Below, one piece after another: positions 49,860-58,529 of a DNA stretch of 64,000 nt. The stretch's first letter is position 1, and each line of letters starts with the position of its first letter. Under the pieces are notes generated by a model. That model saw only the letters and a list, made by a program, of their open reading frames with translations. It did no database searches and was not told the origin of the DNA. The stretch lies in NCBI RefSeq assembly GCF_016741855.1, contig NZ_JAERRH010000016.1:108997-172996 (forward strand), in the 5' to 3' direction. The position numbers were made by a program, and so were the translations under genes. This DNA comes from Streptomyces musisoli (GTDB lineage Bacteria > Actinomycetota > Actinomycetes > Streptomycetales > Streptomycetaceae).

Positions 49860-51143
49860 ATGGCAGAGGCGAGGACGCAGGCGGCCGAGGAACTCGCGCG
49901 GCGCTGGGGCACCGACCCGCGGTGGCGGGGCATCGAACGCACCTACGGCGCCGCGGACGTGGTCCGGCTCTCCGGCAGTGTCCGTGAGGAGCACACCCTG
50001 GCTCGGCGCGGCGCCGAGCGACTGTGGCGCCGGCTGCACGAGCAGGACTACGTCCACGCCCTCGGCGCCCTGACCGGCGGCCAGGCCGTCCAGCAGGTCA
50101 GGGCCGGCCTCCAGGCCATCTACCTGTCCGGCTGGCAGGTCGCCGCCGACGCCAACCAGGCCGGCCACACCTACCCCGACCAGAGCCTGTACCCCGTCAA
50201 CTCCGTTCCCCAGGTGGTGCGCCGGATCAACAACGCGCTGCTGCGCGCCGACCAGATCGCCACCGCCGAGGACGCCGGGGACACCACCGACTGGCTGGCC
50301 CCGATCGTCGCCGACGCCGAGGCCGGGTTCGGCGGTCCGCTGAACGCCTTCGAGCTGACCAAGGCGATGATCGCGGCCGGCGCGGCCGGCATCCACTACG
50401 AGGACCAGCTCGCCTCGGAGAAGAAGTGCGGCCACCTCGGCGGCAAGGTCCTGGTTCCGACCTCCCAGCACATCCGCACACTGAACGCGGCCCGGCTCGC
50501 CGCCGACATCGCCGACGTGCCCACGCTGATCATCGCCCGCACCGACGCGCTCGCCGCGAACCTGCTGACCAGCGACGTCGACGAGCGCGACGCCGAGTTC
50601 GTCACCGGTGAGCGCACCGCCGAGGGCTTCTACCGGGTCCGCAACGGCATGGCACCGGTCATCGCGCGTGGCCTGGCCTACGCCCCGTACGCCGACCTGA
50701 TCTGGGTGGAGACGGGTACGCCCGACCTCGCGCAGGCCCGCGAGTTCGCCGAGGCGATCCATGCGCGGTACCCGGACCGGATGCTGGCCTACAACTGCTC
50801 GCCGTCCTTCAACTGGAAGGCGGCGCTGGACGACGACCAGATCGCCAAGTTCCAGCGGGAGCTGGGTGCGATGGGCTACCGCTTCCAGTTCATCACCCTG
50901 GCCGGCTTCCACTCCCTCAACCACGGCATGTTCGACCTGGCCCGCGGCTACGCCGAGCACGGCATGACCGCCTATGTCGACCTTCAGGAACGGGAGTTCG
51001 CCGCGCAGGAGCACGGCTTCACCGCGGTGAGGCACCAGCGCGAGGTCGGCACCGGCTACTTCGACCTGGTCTCCACCGCCGTGAACCCCGCCTCCTCCAC
51101 CACCGCCCTGACCGGCTCCACGGAGGAGGAGCAGTTCCACTAG
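49860..51143 (+). CDS. aceA: Isocitrate lyase
   Basis: 427 residues. ATG 49860 is taken; GTGs at 49851 and 49857 are in frame and nearer the GAGGAG site, so the start may be a codon or three earlier. The catalytic signature EKKCGHLGGKVLVPTSQH holds the active-site Cys. GWQVAADANQAGHTYPDQSLYPVNSVP, IVADAEAGFGGPLNAFELTKAMI and YNCSPSFNWKAAL are also typical. It cleaves isocitrate to glyoxylate and succinate. First gene of a shunt operon with malate synthase 104 bp downstream, controlled by the divergent RamB-type protein. Confidence 0.97.
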   Translation: MAEARTQAAEELARRWGTDPRWRGIERTYGAADVVRLSGSVREEHTLARRGAERLWRRLHEQDYVHALGALTGGQAVQQVRAGLQAIYLSGWQVAADANQAGHTYPDQSLYPVNSVPQVVRRINNALLRADQIATAEDAGDTTDWLAPIVADAEAGFGGPLNAFELTKAMIAAGAAGIHYEDQLASEKKCGHLGGKVLVPTSQHIRTLNAARLAADIADVPTLIIARTDALAANLLTSDVDERDAEFVTGERTAEGFYRVRNGMAPVIARGLAYAPYADLIWVETGTPDLAQAREFAEAIHARYPDRMLAYNCSPSFNWKAALDDDQIAKFQRELGAMGYRFQFITLAGFHSLNHGMFDLARGYAEHGMTAYVDLQEREFAAQEHGFTAVRHQREVGTGYFDLVSTAVNPASSTTALTGSTEEEQFH

Positions 51144-51247
51144 GCCCTGTCGGGACCTGTCCGGCCCGACAGGCCGAGCGGGGCCGTACGACCGTCCCCG
51201 TCCGGCCCCCGCTTCCGTACCGTCCCGCCCCTCCTCCAGGAGAAGCG

Positions 51248-52828
51248 ATGTCCACCAGTGCCCCGACCCACCACGTCCGTGTTCTCGCGCCCCTGGGCGA
51301 CCGGCACGACGAGATCCTCACGCCCGCCGCCCTTGACTTCGTGGGCCGTCTGGCCGCGGCCTTCGGCACACGCAGGCCGGACCTGATGAGGGAGCGCCGC
51401 CGGCAGGTACTGCGGCTGGCCGCCGGCGCCCCGCTCGACTTCCCGATGGTCACCTCCGCCGTCCGCGCCGACCCGTCCTGGCGCGTCGCACCACCAGCCC
51501 CCGGACTGACCGACCGCCGCGTCGAGATCACCGGCCCGCCGGACCGCCGGATGACGGTCAACGCCCTCAACTCCGGTGCGCGGGTGTGGATGGCCGACTT
51601 CGCGGACGCCACCGCCCCCACCTGGGACAACGTCATCGGCGGCCAGCTCGGCCTGCTCGACGCCATCGAGCGCCGCATCGACTTCAGCACCCCCGAGGGC
51701 AAGGAGTACCGGCTCGGCGAGCGGCTCGCCACCATCATGGTCCGGCCGCGCGGCTGGCACCTCGACGAGGAGCACCTGGAGTACGACGGACGTCCCGTGC
51801 CCGCCGCGCTCGTCGACTTCGGCCTGTACTTCTTCCACTGCGCCCAGCGGCAGATCGACGCCGGCCACGGCCCGTACTTCTACCTCCCGAAGCTGGAGAA
51901 CCGGTACGAGGCCCGGCTGTGGAACGACATCTTCGTCACCGCACAGGAACTCCTCGGCATCCCCCGCGGCACCGTCCTCATAGAAACGATCACCGCCGCC
52001 TTCGAGATGGAGGAGATCCTTTACGAGTTGCGCGAGCACAGTGCCGGGCTCAACGCGGGCCGCTGGGACTACCTGTTCAGCCTGATCAAGACCTTCGGCC
52101 ACCGCACCGACTTCCTCCTGCCCGACCGCGCCAAGGTCACCATGACCGCCCCCTTCATGCGCGCGTACACCGAACTCCTCGTGCGCACCTGTCACAAGCG
52201 CGGCGCACACGCCATCGGCGGCATGGCCGCACAGGTGCCGGACAAGGACCAGGCCGCCCACGAGGCCGCGCTCGCCAAGGTCCGGCTGGACAAGGAGCGG
52301 GAGGCCGAGGACGGCTTCGACGGATCCCGGGTGGCCCACCCCGGTCTCGTGCCCGTCTGCCGCAAGGTCTTCGACGGGGTCCTCGGCGACCGGCCGCATC
52401 AGATCGACCGGACCAGGGAGGACGTGGAGGTGACGGCTGCGGACCTGCTGTCGGTGCGCCGGATCGATGGGCCGCCCACCGCGGAGGGCGTGCGTACGAA
52501 CATCGCCGTCGCCCTGCGCTACTTCGCCGCCTGGCTGCGCGGCCAGGGCGCCGTCGCCCTGTACGGCCTCATGGAGGACGCCGCCACCGCGGAGATCGCG
52601 CGGGTGCAGATCTGGCAGTGGCTGCGGCACCGGATGATCGACCGCGAGACGGTCATCGAACTGCTCGGCGACGAGATCGCCGCGCTCGGCGCCGAATACC
52701 CGTGGGCACCCGTCGACGCCATCCGCGCCCTCTTCGAACGCACCGCGCTGACAGGCGAGCTGCCACTCTTCTTCACCCCGGACGCCTGCAGCCGGCACCT
52801 CGTGCGCCGGACGGAGGCCGCGGCATGA
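51248..52828 (+). CDS. aceB: Malate synthase A
   Basis: 526 residues, ATG 51248 after AGGAG. Malate synthase A-type TIM barrel: FADATAPTWDNVIGGQLGLLDAI, LATIMVRPRGWHLDEEHLEYDG, GPYFYLPKLENRYEARLWNDIF, GTVLIETITAAFEMEEILYELREHSAGLNAGRWDY-type acceptor site, RAYTELLVRTCHKRGAHAIGGMAAQVP and a C-terminal helical domain with the catalytic Asp region in AAGE-like NIAVALRYFAAWLRGQGAV. Condenses glyoxylate with acetyl-CoA. Its stop overlaps the next start (ATGA). Confidence 0.97.
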   Translation: MSTSAPTHHVRVLAPLGDRHDEILTPAALDFVGRLAAAFGTRRPDLMRERRRQVLRLAAGAPLDFPMVTSAVRADPSWRVAPPAPGLTDRRVEITGPPDRRMTVNALNSGARVWMADFADATAPTWDNVIGGQLGLLDAIERRIDFSTPEGKEYRLGERLATIMVRPRGWHLDEEHLEYDGRPVPAALVDFGLYFFHCAQRQIDAGHGPYFYLPKLENRYEARLWNDIFVTAQELLGIPRGTVLIETITAAFEMEEILYELREHSAGLNAGRWDYLFSLIKTFGHRTDFLLPDRAKVTMTAPFMRAYTELLVRTCHKRGAHAIGGMAAQVPDKDQAAHEAALAKVRLDKEREAEDGFDGSRVAHPGLVPVCRKVFDGVLGDRPHQIDRTREDVEVTAADLLSVRRIDGPPTAEGVRTNIAVALRYFAAWLRGQGAVALYGLMEDAATAEIARVQIWQWLRHRMIDRETVIELLGDEIAALGAEYPWAPVDAIRALFERTALTGELPLFFTPDACSRHLVRRTEAAA

Positions 52829-53694
52829 GCGGGGACATCAGACGCGTCGGCGTCGTGGGCGGCGGCCGGATGGGTGCCGGCATCGCCGAGGTCTGCGCAA
52901 GTGCCGGGCTGGACACCGTGGTGTGCGAAGTGCACGCGGTGGCGGCCCGCGCCGCGCGGGACCGAGTCGCGGCAGCTCTCGACCGCGCCGTACAGCGCGG
53001 CAGGCTGGAGCAGGCCGCCGCACAGGACGCCTTCGCCCGCCTCGTCTTCACCGGTGACCTGGAGGACCTGGCCGACCGGCAGCTCGTCGTCGAAGCGGTT
53101 GTGGAGAACGCGGATGCCAAGGCGGAGCTGTTCGCCGCCCTCGACAAGATCGTCGAGGATCCTGCCGCGGTTCTCGCCACCAACACGTCCTCCCTCCCGA
53201 TCATGCGGCTCGGCATGGCCACGAGCCGCGCGGACCGGGTCGTGGGACTGCACTTCTTCAACCCCGTCCCCGTGCTGCCGTTGGTGGAGGTCGTGACCTC
53301 GCTGCACACGTCGGCCACCACGACGGCCACGGTCGAGGACTTCGCGGCCCGTGTGCTCGGCAAGACCGTGATCCGCTCCCAGGACCGGGCCGGCTTCGTC
53401 GTCAACGCGCTGCTCATCCCGTACCTGCTCTCCGCCGTCCGGATGGCGGAGTCCGGTTTCGCCACGGCCGCAGACATCGACACCGGGATGGAACTGGGCT
53501 GCGCTCACCCGATGGGCCCCCTGAGACTCGCCGACCTGATCGGTCTGGACACCGTCGCCGCGATCGCCGAGTCCCTCTACGACGAGTTCCGCGAGCCGCT
53601 CTACGCGCCACCGCCGCTGCTCCACCGGATGGTGGAGGCGGGGCTGCTCGGCCGGAAGAGCGGACGGGGGTTCCACACCTACGACCAGGGCTGA
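52825..53694 (+). CDS. 3-hydroxybutyryl-CoA dehydrogenase-type protein
   Basis: 289 residues, ATG 52825 overlapping the aceB stop. N-terminal NAD domain VGVVGGGRMGAGIAEVCASAG. Catalytic motifs are LATNTSSLPIMRLGMAT, VVGLHFFNPVPVLPLVEVV (catalytic His and HFFNP) and a C-terminal dimer domain with DRAGFVVNALLIPYLLSAVRM, GCAHPMGPLRLADLIGLD and GRKSGRGFHTYD. It oxidises (S)-3-hydroxybutyryl-CoA and similar acyl-CoAs. Coupling with the glyoxylate genes suggests joint induction on acetate, butyrate or fatty acids. The operon ends at a 13-bp-stem hairpin. Confidence 0.92.
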   Translation: MSGDIRRVGVVGGGRMGAGIAEVCASAGLDTVVCEVHAVAARAARDRVAAALDRAVQRGRLEQAAAQDAFARLVFTGDLEDLADRQLVVEAVVENADAKAELFAALDKIVEDPAAVLATNTSSLPIMRLGMATSRADRVVGLHFFNPVPVLPLVEVVTSLHTSATTTATVEDFAARVLGKTVIRSQDRAGFVVNALLIPYLLSAVRMAESGFATAADIDTGMELGCAHPMGPLRLADLIGLDTVAAIAESLYDEFREPLYAPPPLLHRMVEAGLLGRKSGRGFHTYDQG

Positions 53695-53770
53695 GGACCT
53701 GGTGCGAGGCACGGGCTGAGGGGCCCGTACCGCCGGCGGGGTGAGGGTCCCGCACGGCGTCACAGGGGAA

Positions 53771-53804
53771 GGGCGGGAAGCGCGAGTGCGGGCGCTTCCC
53801 GCCC
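53771..53804 (+). terminator. Strong hairpin terminator of the glyoxylate operon
   Basis: gggcgggaagcgc and gcgcttcccgccc form a perfect 13-bp stem with an 8-base loop, 76 bp after the dehydrogenase stop. It lies in a 365-bp spacer that otherwise holds only a transposase fragment. Confidence 0.88.
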
Positions 53805-53876
53805 GGTGGCGTTCCTGCCCTCGGTGTCCGGCTTCACCATCCGGATGGTGGACGCTCTGCCCGAAGCAAGTCCGCC

Positions 53877-53957
53877 GTGCGCGATGGGGCGGCTGCGGAG
53901 GCGCTCCACGAGCCTTCGGCGTCCCTCTATCTTCAAGGGGGTGTTCGCTTGCGTCAC
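53877..53957 (-). pseudogene. N-terminal fragment of an IS481-type transposase
   Basis: From GTG 53957 the minus strand reads TQANTPLKIEGRRRLVERLR then SRPIAHG, the usual opening of actinobacterial IS481-family transposases (xHANAPLTxxGRRRLVER...RPIAH). The similarity ends after about 28 codons, before the HTH is complete (AAEMGIS is missing). No inverted ends or target duplication could be recognised. It marks an old insertion or rearrangement next to the glyoxylate terminator. Confidence 0.6.
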
Positions 53958-54059
53958 CGGAGCACCTCGTCGCGCCGGCCAGTCGACTGGGTGACGCAGC
54001 CGGCGCTGGACCGATCGTCACCTGGCCCGTGGCGGCGCGCTTCGCCGAACTGTCGCTGG

Positions 54060-55013
54060 TCACCGGCTGGCGGCGAGGACGGATTCTGCGACGGACGTGC
54101 GTGCGTACAGCACCGAGCGGCCGGCCCGGTGGGCGGTGACGAAACCGGCATCGCGTAGTGCCGTGAGGTTCTGAGAGACCCCGGCCTTGGAGATCCCGGT
54201 GCGGTGAGCCAGTTCCGTCGTTGTGGCCGGAGCGACCAGTTCGGTGAGCAGGAGGGTCCGTGCACGGCCGAGCACGGCGACGATCGCCGCGGTGCTGGTG
54301 ACGGCGCGGCGTTCCCACAGTGTGCCGGTGCCGCGGGCTCGGTAGGCGAGTTGCGGGGGGTCCGGCGGGGCGACGCGTGTGGACAGGCCGGGCCCGTTGA
54401 AAGCCGAGGGGATCAGGAGCAGCCCTGCACCTGCCGTCTCCCGGGACAGGGACCTCGGCCAGCGGACGAGCCGCAGTACGTCGTCGTTCCAGCTGACCTG
54501 CGGGTGCAGCTCGTTGAAGAGGTGGCCGGGTCCGTACTGCGCGACCTGGCGGGCACGGTGGAAGATGTCGGCGTCCAGTACCGTGCGGATCCGCGCCCAG
54601 TACGGAGCGAGTGCCAGTTCCCAGTAGGTCTCGATCTCCTCCGCGACCCGTGCCAGGCGGGTGGGCGGATCGGCGTACAGGGACCGCAGCCGGGGCCCGA
54701 TGCCGCCCTGGTGGTGTCCGAGGTGGTCGAGGTCCTTTCGGATACGGTCCGCAGGAGCGGCCACGACCGCGGCCAGCTCCGCCGCCAGTGTGGGAGCCGG
54801 CCCGGTAGGTGCCGGGTTGAGGAAGTCCGGGGCGTAGCCCGAGGGCGGGATCAGTTCGGCGAGCCACGCCTTGTCCAATCCAGCTGCCGCGACCCGTGGC
54901 CGCACCTGCTCCAGCCAATGCCGGTGCACGGGATCCGCGGTACCGGAGGCCAGCAGCCGGAAGCTGCTCCCGACGTGCCACATCGGCGAGACGGCGAACC
55001 GCACCTGCGCCAC
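54060..55013 (-). CDS. ArsR-type winged-helix regulator (DUF5937 family)
   Basis: 317 residues from GTG 55013 (GGAG site). The N-terminal 230 residues are a streptomycete-specific ligand domain (VRFAVSPMWHVGSSFRLL, LGHHQGGIGPRLRSLYADPPTRLARVAEEIETYWE). The C-terminal about 85 residues are the winged helix: VLGRARTLLLTELVAPATTTELAHRTGISKAGVSQNLTALRDAGFVTAHRAGRSVLYA. It probably represses itself and the divergent aldo/keto reductase through the GATTCA-N8-TGAATC site between them. The ligand is unknown. Confidence 0.85.
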   Translation of the reverse strand: MAQVRFAVSPMWHVGSSFRLLASGTADPVHRHWLEQVRPRVAAAGLDKAWLAELIPPSGYAPDFLNPAPTGPAPTLAAELAAVVAAPADRIRKDLDHLGHHQGGIGPRLRSLYADPPTRLARVAEEIETYWELALAPYWARIRTVLDADIFHRARQVAQYGPGHLFNELHPQVSWNDDVLRLVRWPRSLSRETAGAGLLLIPSAFNGPGLSTRVAPPDPPQLAYRARGTGTLWERRAVTSTAAIVAVLGRARTLLLTELVAPATTTELAHRTGISKAGVSQNLTALRDAGFVTAHRAGRSVLYARTSVAESVLAASR

Positions 55014-55058
55014 GTCTCCAGCCGAGAACGCAAGCTCCGCCAGGAGTCCTCCCCCAAG

Positions 55059-55078
55059 GATTCACCCATACCTGAATC
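55059..55078. promoter_or_regulatory. Operator GATTCA-N8-TGAATC between divergent genes
   Basis: A perfect 6-8-6 inverted repeat in the 102-bp spacer between the ArsR-type regulator and the aldo/keto reductase. It extends with AT-rich flanks, well placed for autoregulation. Confidence 0.7.
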
Positions 55079-55115
55079 AATGGCGGCCACCATAGCGTGT
55101 GGAGATCATTCCCGC

Positions 55116-56024
55116 ATGACCTCAGAGACGATCACCGCCGCCGCGTCGGGAAACTGGAAGCTGGGCGACCTCACGGTCAACCGGATCGGCTTCGGGGCGA
55201 TGCGCCTGCCACAGACCGGCAAGGCGCTGGTGCCCGACGCCGTCCCGCGCGACCGCGACCAGGCGATCAGCGTGCTTCGCCGCGCTGTCGAGCTCGGTGT
55301 GAACCACATCGACACCGCCGCGTTCTACTTCTCAGCGTTGCGCTCGGCCAACGAACTGATCAACCGAGCCCTGGCCCCCTACCCGGACGACCTCGTCATC
55401 ACCACCAAGGTCGGGGAGCCGCGCGACCCGTCGGGAGCGTGGCTGCCCCACGCCAGGCCGGATCAGTTGCGCGGACTGGTCGAGGAGAACCTGCGCCAGC
55501 TCGGCCGTGACCACTTGGACGTGGTGAACCTCCGTATCGTCGGCGCCGATTCGATCGCCGAGCGCTTCGGTGCGCTGGCCGAGCTGCGCGAAGCCGGGCT
55601 CATCCGCCACCTCGGCATCTCCAACGTCCTCCCCCATCACCTCGCCGAGGCCCAGGCCATCGCGCCCGTGGTGTGCGTGCAGAACATGTACGGTCTCGGA
55701 CTGCGGCCCGACCAGGACGCGTTCGTCCGCACCTGCGGTGAGCAGGGTGTCGCCTTCGTGCCGTTCTACGCGATCGCCGCCACCGGGCGCCAAGCCGGGG
55801 CGAGCGACAGCGACCATCCGGAGATCCTGGCCGTCGCCCGGGCGCATGAGGCCAGCCCTGCCCAGGTGCGGATCGCCTGGACCCTGCACCGCGGCCCGCA
55901 CGTGCTGGCCATCCCGGGCACCGGTGACCCCGACCACCTGGTAGCGAACGTAGCCGCAGGCGCCCTCCGGCTCTCCGAGGACGAGGTCGCCCTCCTCGAC
56001 TCCCTGCACCGCCGGAATCCCTGA
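55116..56024 (+). CDS. Aldo/keto reductase
   Basis: 302 residues; ATG 55116 gives the family N-terminus (LGDLTVNRIGFGAMRLP). The TIM-barrel catalytic residues are in NHIDTAAFYFSA (Asp, Tyr) and LVITTKVGEP (Lys). The tetrad His is Arg here (DVVNLRIVG), as in many streptomycete members. NADPH-site features include GVAFVPFYAI and IPGTGDPDHLVANV. It reduces carbonyl compounds. The divergent ArsR-type regulator suggests induction by a toxic or signalling carbonyl; the true substrate is unknown. Confidence 0.9.
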   Translation: MTSETITAAASGNWKLGDLTVNRIGFGAMRLPQTGKALVPDAVPRDRDQAISVLRRAVELGVNHIDTAAFYFSALRSANELINRALAPYPDDLVITTKVGEPRDPSGAWLPHARPDQLRGLVEENLRQLGRDHLDVVNLRIVGADSIAERFGALAELREAGLIRHLGISNVLPHHLAEAQAIAPVVCVQNMYGLGLRPDQDAFVRTCGEQGVAFVPFYAIAATGRQAGASDSDHPEILAVARAHEASPAQVRIAWTLHRGPHVLAIPGTGDPDHLVANVAAGALRLSEDEVALLDSLHRRNP

Positions 56025-56268
56025 GTGGCTCTCGGGGTCGCCCAGGGGCGTACTGCCGATGACCCCGTTCCATGCGGGAGAGCTCCTTGCTCGCGCTGAT
56101 GCAGCGAGCGTGAGGTTGAGCAGGAGGCCATACGGCGCACGGCGTGGTGGACGTCGTCGTCTCTGCGACGGCGGTCGCGCGAAGCCTTCCGGGAGTTCAT
56201 GCGGGGCGGGGCGAAGGGGTAGCGGCGACGGAGTCGAACGAGGCGGTGACGGTGCGGGCCACCGGCCG

Positions 56269-57447
56269 TCAGCGGCGTACGCGGGGCATTCGCAGGCCTA
56301 TCCAGGAGATGATCTCGCGCTGGATCTCGTTGTTGCCGCCGCCGAAGGTGAAGATGACCGCCGAGCGGTAGCCGCGTTCCAGTTCGCCGTGCAGGACGGC
56401 GCCGGCCGAGCCCTCCTTCAGCGGGCCGGCCGCGGCGACGATCTCCATGAGCCAGGCATAGGCGTCGCGGCGGGCCTCGGAGCCGTAGACCTTGACCGCC
56501 GAGGCGTCCTGCGGGGTGAGCGTGCCGTCCTGGACGGCCGTGACCATCTGCCAGTTGAGGAGCTTCAGGGCGTCGAGCCGGACGTGCGTGCGGGCGAGCA
56601 GCCGGCGCACCCAGGACAGGTCGGCCACCCTGCGGCCGTCGGCGAGCTTCGTCTCCCGTGCCCAGCGCTGCACGTCGTGCAGGGCGCGGATCGCCATGGT
56701 GCCGTGGGCGGCGAGGGTGACGCGCTCGTGGTTGAGCTGGTTGGTGATCAGCCGCCAGCCCTCGTTCTCCTCGCCGACCCGGCGGGAGACGGGGACGCGG
56801 ATGTCCTCGTAGTAGCTCGCGGTGGTGTCGTGGGAGGCCAGGGTACGGATGACCGTGCAGGAGTAGCCGGGGTCGGAGGTCGGCACCAGCAGCATGGTGA
56901 TGCCCTTGTGCGGCGGGGCCTCGGGGTCGGTGCGCACCGCCAGCCACACCCAGTCCGCGGTGTCGCCGTTGGTCGTCCAGATCTTCTGCCCGTTGACGAC
57001 ATACTCGTCTCCGTCCCGCACGGCGCGGGTCCTGAGCGAGGCGAGATCGGTACCGGCGTCGGGCTCGCTGTAGCCGATCGCGAAGTCGATCTCGCCGGAG
57101 AGGACGCGGGGCAGGAAGTACGCCTTCTGCTCGTCGGTGCCGTACCGCATGATCGTCGGCCCGACCGTGTTCAGCGCCATCAGCGGCAGCGGTACGCCCG
57201 CCTGCGCGGCCTCGTCGAAGAAGATGAACTGCTCCATGGCCGTCATCCCGCGCCCGCCGTACTCCTCGGGCCAGCCGACGCCGAGCCAGCCGTCCGCGCC
57301 GAGCCGGCGGATGGTGGCGCGGTAGAACCGCTTCTGCGCGGCCGGGTCGGCGTACCGGGCGTAGACGTTGTCCGGAACCAGCTCGGCGAAGTAGGCGCGC
57401 AGCTCTGTGCGCAGCCGCTGCTGCTCGGGCGTGTGGTCGAGGTGCAC
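56269..57447 (-). CDS. Acyl-CoA dehydrogenase, FadE26/ChsE4-like subunit
   Basis: 392 residues from GTG 57447 (GGAGG site). Acyl-CoA dehydrogenase motifs: LGVGWPEEYGGRGMTAMEQFIFFDEA, FAIGYSEPDAGTDLASL, VVNGQKIWTTNGDTADW, NQLNHERVTLAAHG and FTFGGGNNEIQREIISWIGL. The order and wording match mycobacterial FadE26, which pairs with FadE27 in a heterotetramer that starts cholesterol side-chain beta-oxidation. No FadE27-type partner is adjacent, so it is either an orphan subunit or a self-sufficient homologue. Steroid-type genes lie 24-36 kb away in the same window. A 244-bp spacer upstream of its 3' end holds nothing recognised. Confidence 0.85.
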   Translation of the reverse strand: MHLDHTPEQQRLRTELRAYFAELVPDNVYARYADPAAQKRFYRATIRRLGADGWLGVGWPEEYGGRGMTAMEQFIFFDEAAQAGVPLPLMALNTVGPTIMRYGTDEQKAYFLPRVLSGEIDFAIGYSEPDAGTDLASLRTRAVRDGDEYVVNGQKIWTTNGDTADWVWLAVRTDPEAPPHKGITMLLVPTSDPGYSCTVIRTLASHDTTASYYEDIRVPVSRRVGEENEGWRLITNQLNHERVTLAAHGTMAIRALHDVQRWARETKLADGRRVADLSWVRRLLARTHVRLDALKLLNWQMVTAVQDGTLTPQDASAVKVYGSEARRDAYAWLMEIVAAAGPLKEGSAGAVLHGELERGYRSAVIFTFGGGNNEIQREIISWIGLRMPRVRR

Positions 57448-57570
57448 GGCGCCTCCAGGCTCCCCAAGGGCGGTCCTGACGGCGCACACCGTAGAACGTG
57501 TTCCAGAAATTGGGAATGCCGGGACCCCGGCGAATTCCGCTCACGGACCCGGCGGCCACCGCGCGGTGGC

Positions 57571-57942
57571 TCACTTGAGCATCTCGAGGAAGTCCACGCA
57601 GGCGTCGGCACAGGTCCGGCAGGTGGCCGCGGCCGATTCGGCGCCGGGGTGCTCGTCGAAGGCGCGGGCGCACTCCAGGCAGATCGAGCGGCACCACTCC
57701 ACCCGGACCCGGATGCCCTCCTCGTCCTGCCGGTTCTCCTCGCACAGCACCCGGCAGGTGGCGTCGCACACCTCGGCGCACATGATGCCCAGCCGGCGCA
57801 CCCGCTCCTGGTGCTCGGTGCCGTCCGGGTCGACGAGGCTCGCCCGCACCGCACAGGCCCGGGCACACTCCGTGCACGCCTGCGCACAGGTGAAGCGGTC
57901 CTCCAGGAACCGGTAGAGCTGCTGCGAAGTCGGCGATGTCAC
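57571..57942 (-). CDS. Cys-rich four-helix bundle (DUF326, ferredoxin/copper-storage-like) protein
   Basis: 123 residues from GTG 57942; the start is tentative, as an ATG at 57990 is in frame. Cysteines recur at helical spacing: FTCAQACTECARACAV, IMCAEVCDATCRVLC, VEWCRSICLECARAF and TCRTCADACVDFL, 13 in all. This is the DUF326 pattern of four-helix copper-storage (Csp-like) or ferredoxin-annotated proteins, binding Cu(I) or another soft metal inside the bundle. No export signal, so cytosolic. It is divergent from the DUF6479 gene. Confidence 0.82.
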   Translation of the reverse strand: MTSPTSQQLYRFLEDRFTCAQACTECARACAVRASLVDPDGTEHQERVRRLGIMCAEVCDATCRVLCEENRQDEEGIRVRVEWCRSICLECARAFDEHPGAESAAATCRTCADACVDFLEMLK

Positions 57943-58097
57943 CCCGTGCGGGTAGCCGGGGCGGGCGGCCGCAAACCACCCCTCCGGCATGTACGGTAAC
58001 GGCCGCACGGAAACCCGGCCACACGGTCACTCCGCATCACCTCCGGCAACCCATAGTGTCCGGATTCGCCCGGTTATGGGTGGGGTATCCCTGTTCT

Positions 58098-58463
58098 ATG
58101 AACACCGCATCGATGCAGCTGGCCGCGGCGAGCGGCCTGATGAGCCTCGTTCTGTTCATCGTGGCCATGGCCCTCCTCGCGCTGCTCGCCGGCGGCTTCT
58201 GGATGACCTCCCGCGTCAAGTCCCAGGAGTCCCCGCGGCCCCGCCCCGAGGAACAGCCCCAGATGCCGCCGGGCGGGCCGGTACGCGAGATCCAGGAGAA
58301 CCGGGAGTCCGCCGAGGTGCCACGGACCGCCAAGGGCGAACGCCCGCTCACCCCCTACGACCTGTCCAACATGGACTCCAGGCCCAGCGCTTCGAAGGAG
58401 CGGCCACGCTGGAGCAAGGGCTCCAGCGGCTCGTTCGGCGGCGGCGGACTCGGCGCCCACTGA
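58098..58463 (+). CDS. Small membrane-anchored DUF6479-type protein
   Basis: 121 residues from ATG 58098. One N-terminal membrane segment (GLMSLVLFIVAMALLALLAGGFWM), then a hydrophilic Pro/Glu/Arg-rich cytoplasmic tail (SQESPRPRPEEQPQMPPGG, PLTPYDLSNM) ending in a glycine cluster (SGSFGGGGLGAH). This is the plan of the DUF6479 family widespread in streptomycetes; the role is unknown. It sits alone between the DUF326 and RpiB-like genes. Confidence 0.8.
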   Translation: MNTASMQLAAASGLMSLVLFIVAMALLALLAGGFWMTSRVKSQESPRPRPEEQPQMPPGGPVREIQENRESAEVPRTAKGERPLTPYDLSNMDSRPSASKERPRWSKGSSGSFGGGGLGAH

Positions 58464-58529
58464 GCCCCTGACCACCCTCTCCCCGCTTCTCCTCCGGCAA
58501 CCCGGCCCGCGCCGGACCGCCGTACGCCC

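Noticed and set aside
52519..55080. An 853-codon minus-strand frame across aceB, the dehydrogenase and the ArsR-type gene
   Set aside because: It crosses a strong terminator hairpin and is antisense to coupled genes; composition is that of a shadow frame.
56025..56268. A gene or transposon remnant between the aldo/keto reductase and the acyl-CoA dehydrogenase
   Set aside because: I checked both strands; short open frames exist but none matches a family I can name, and no inverted ends were found.
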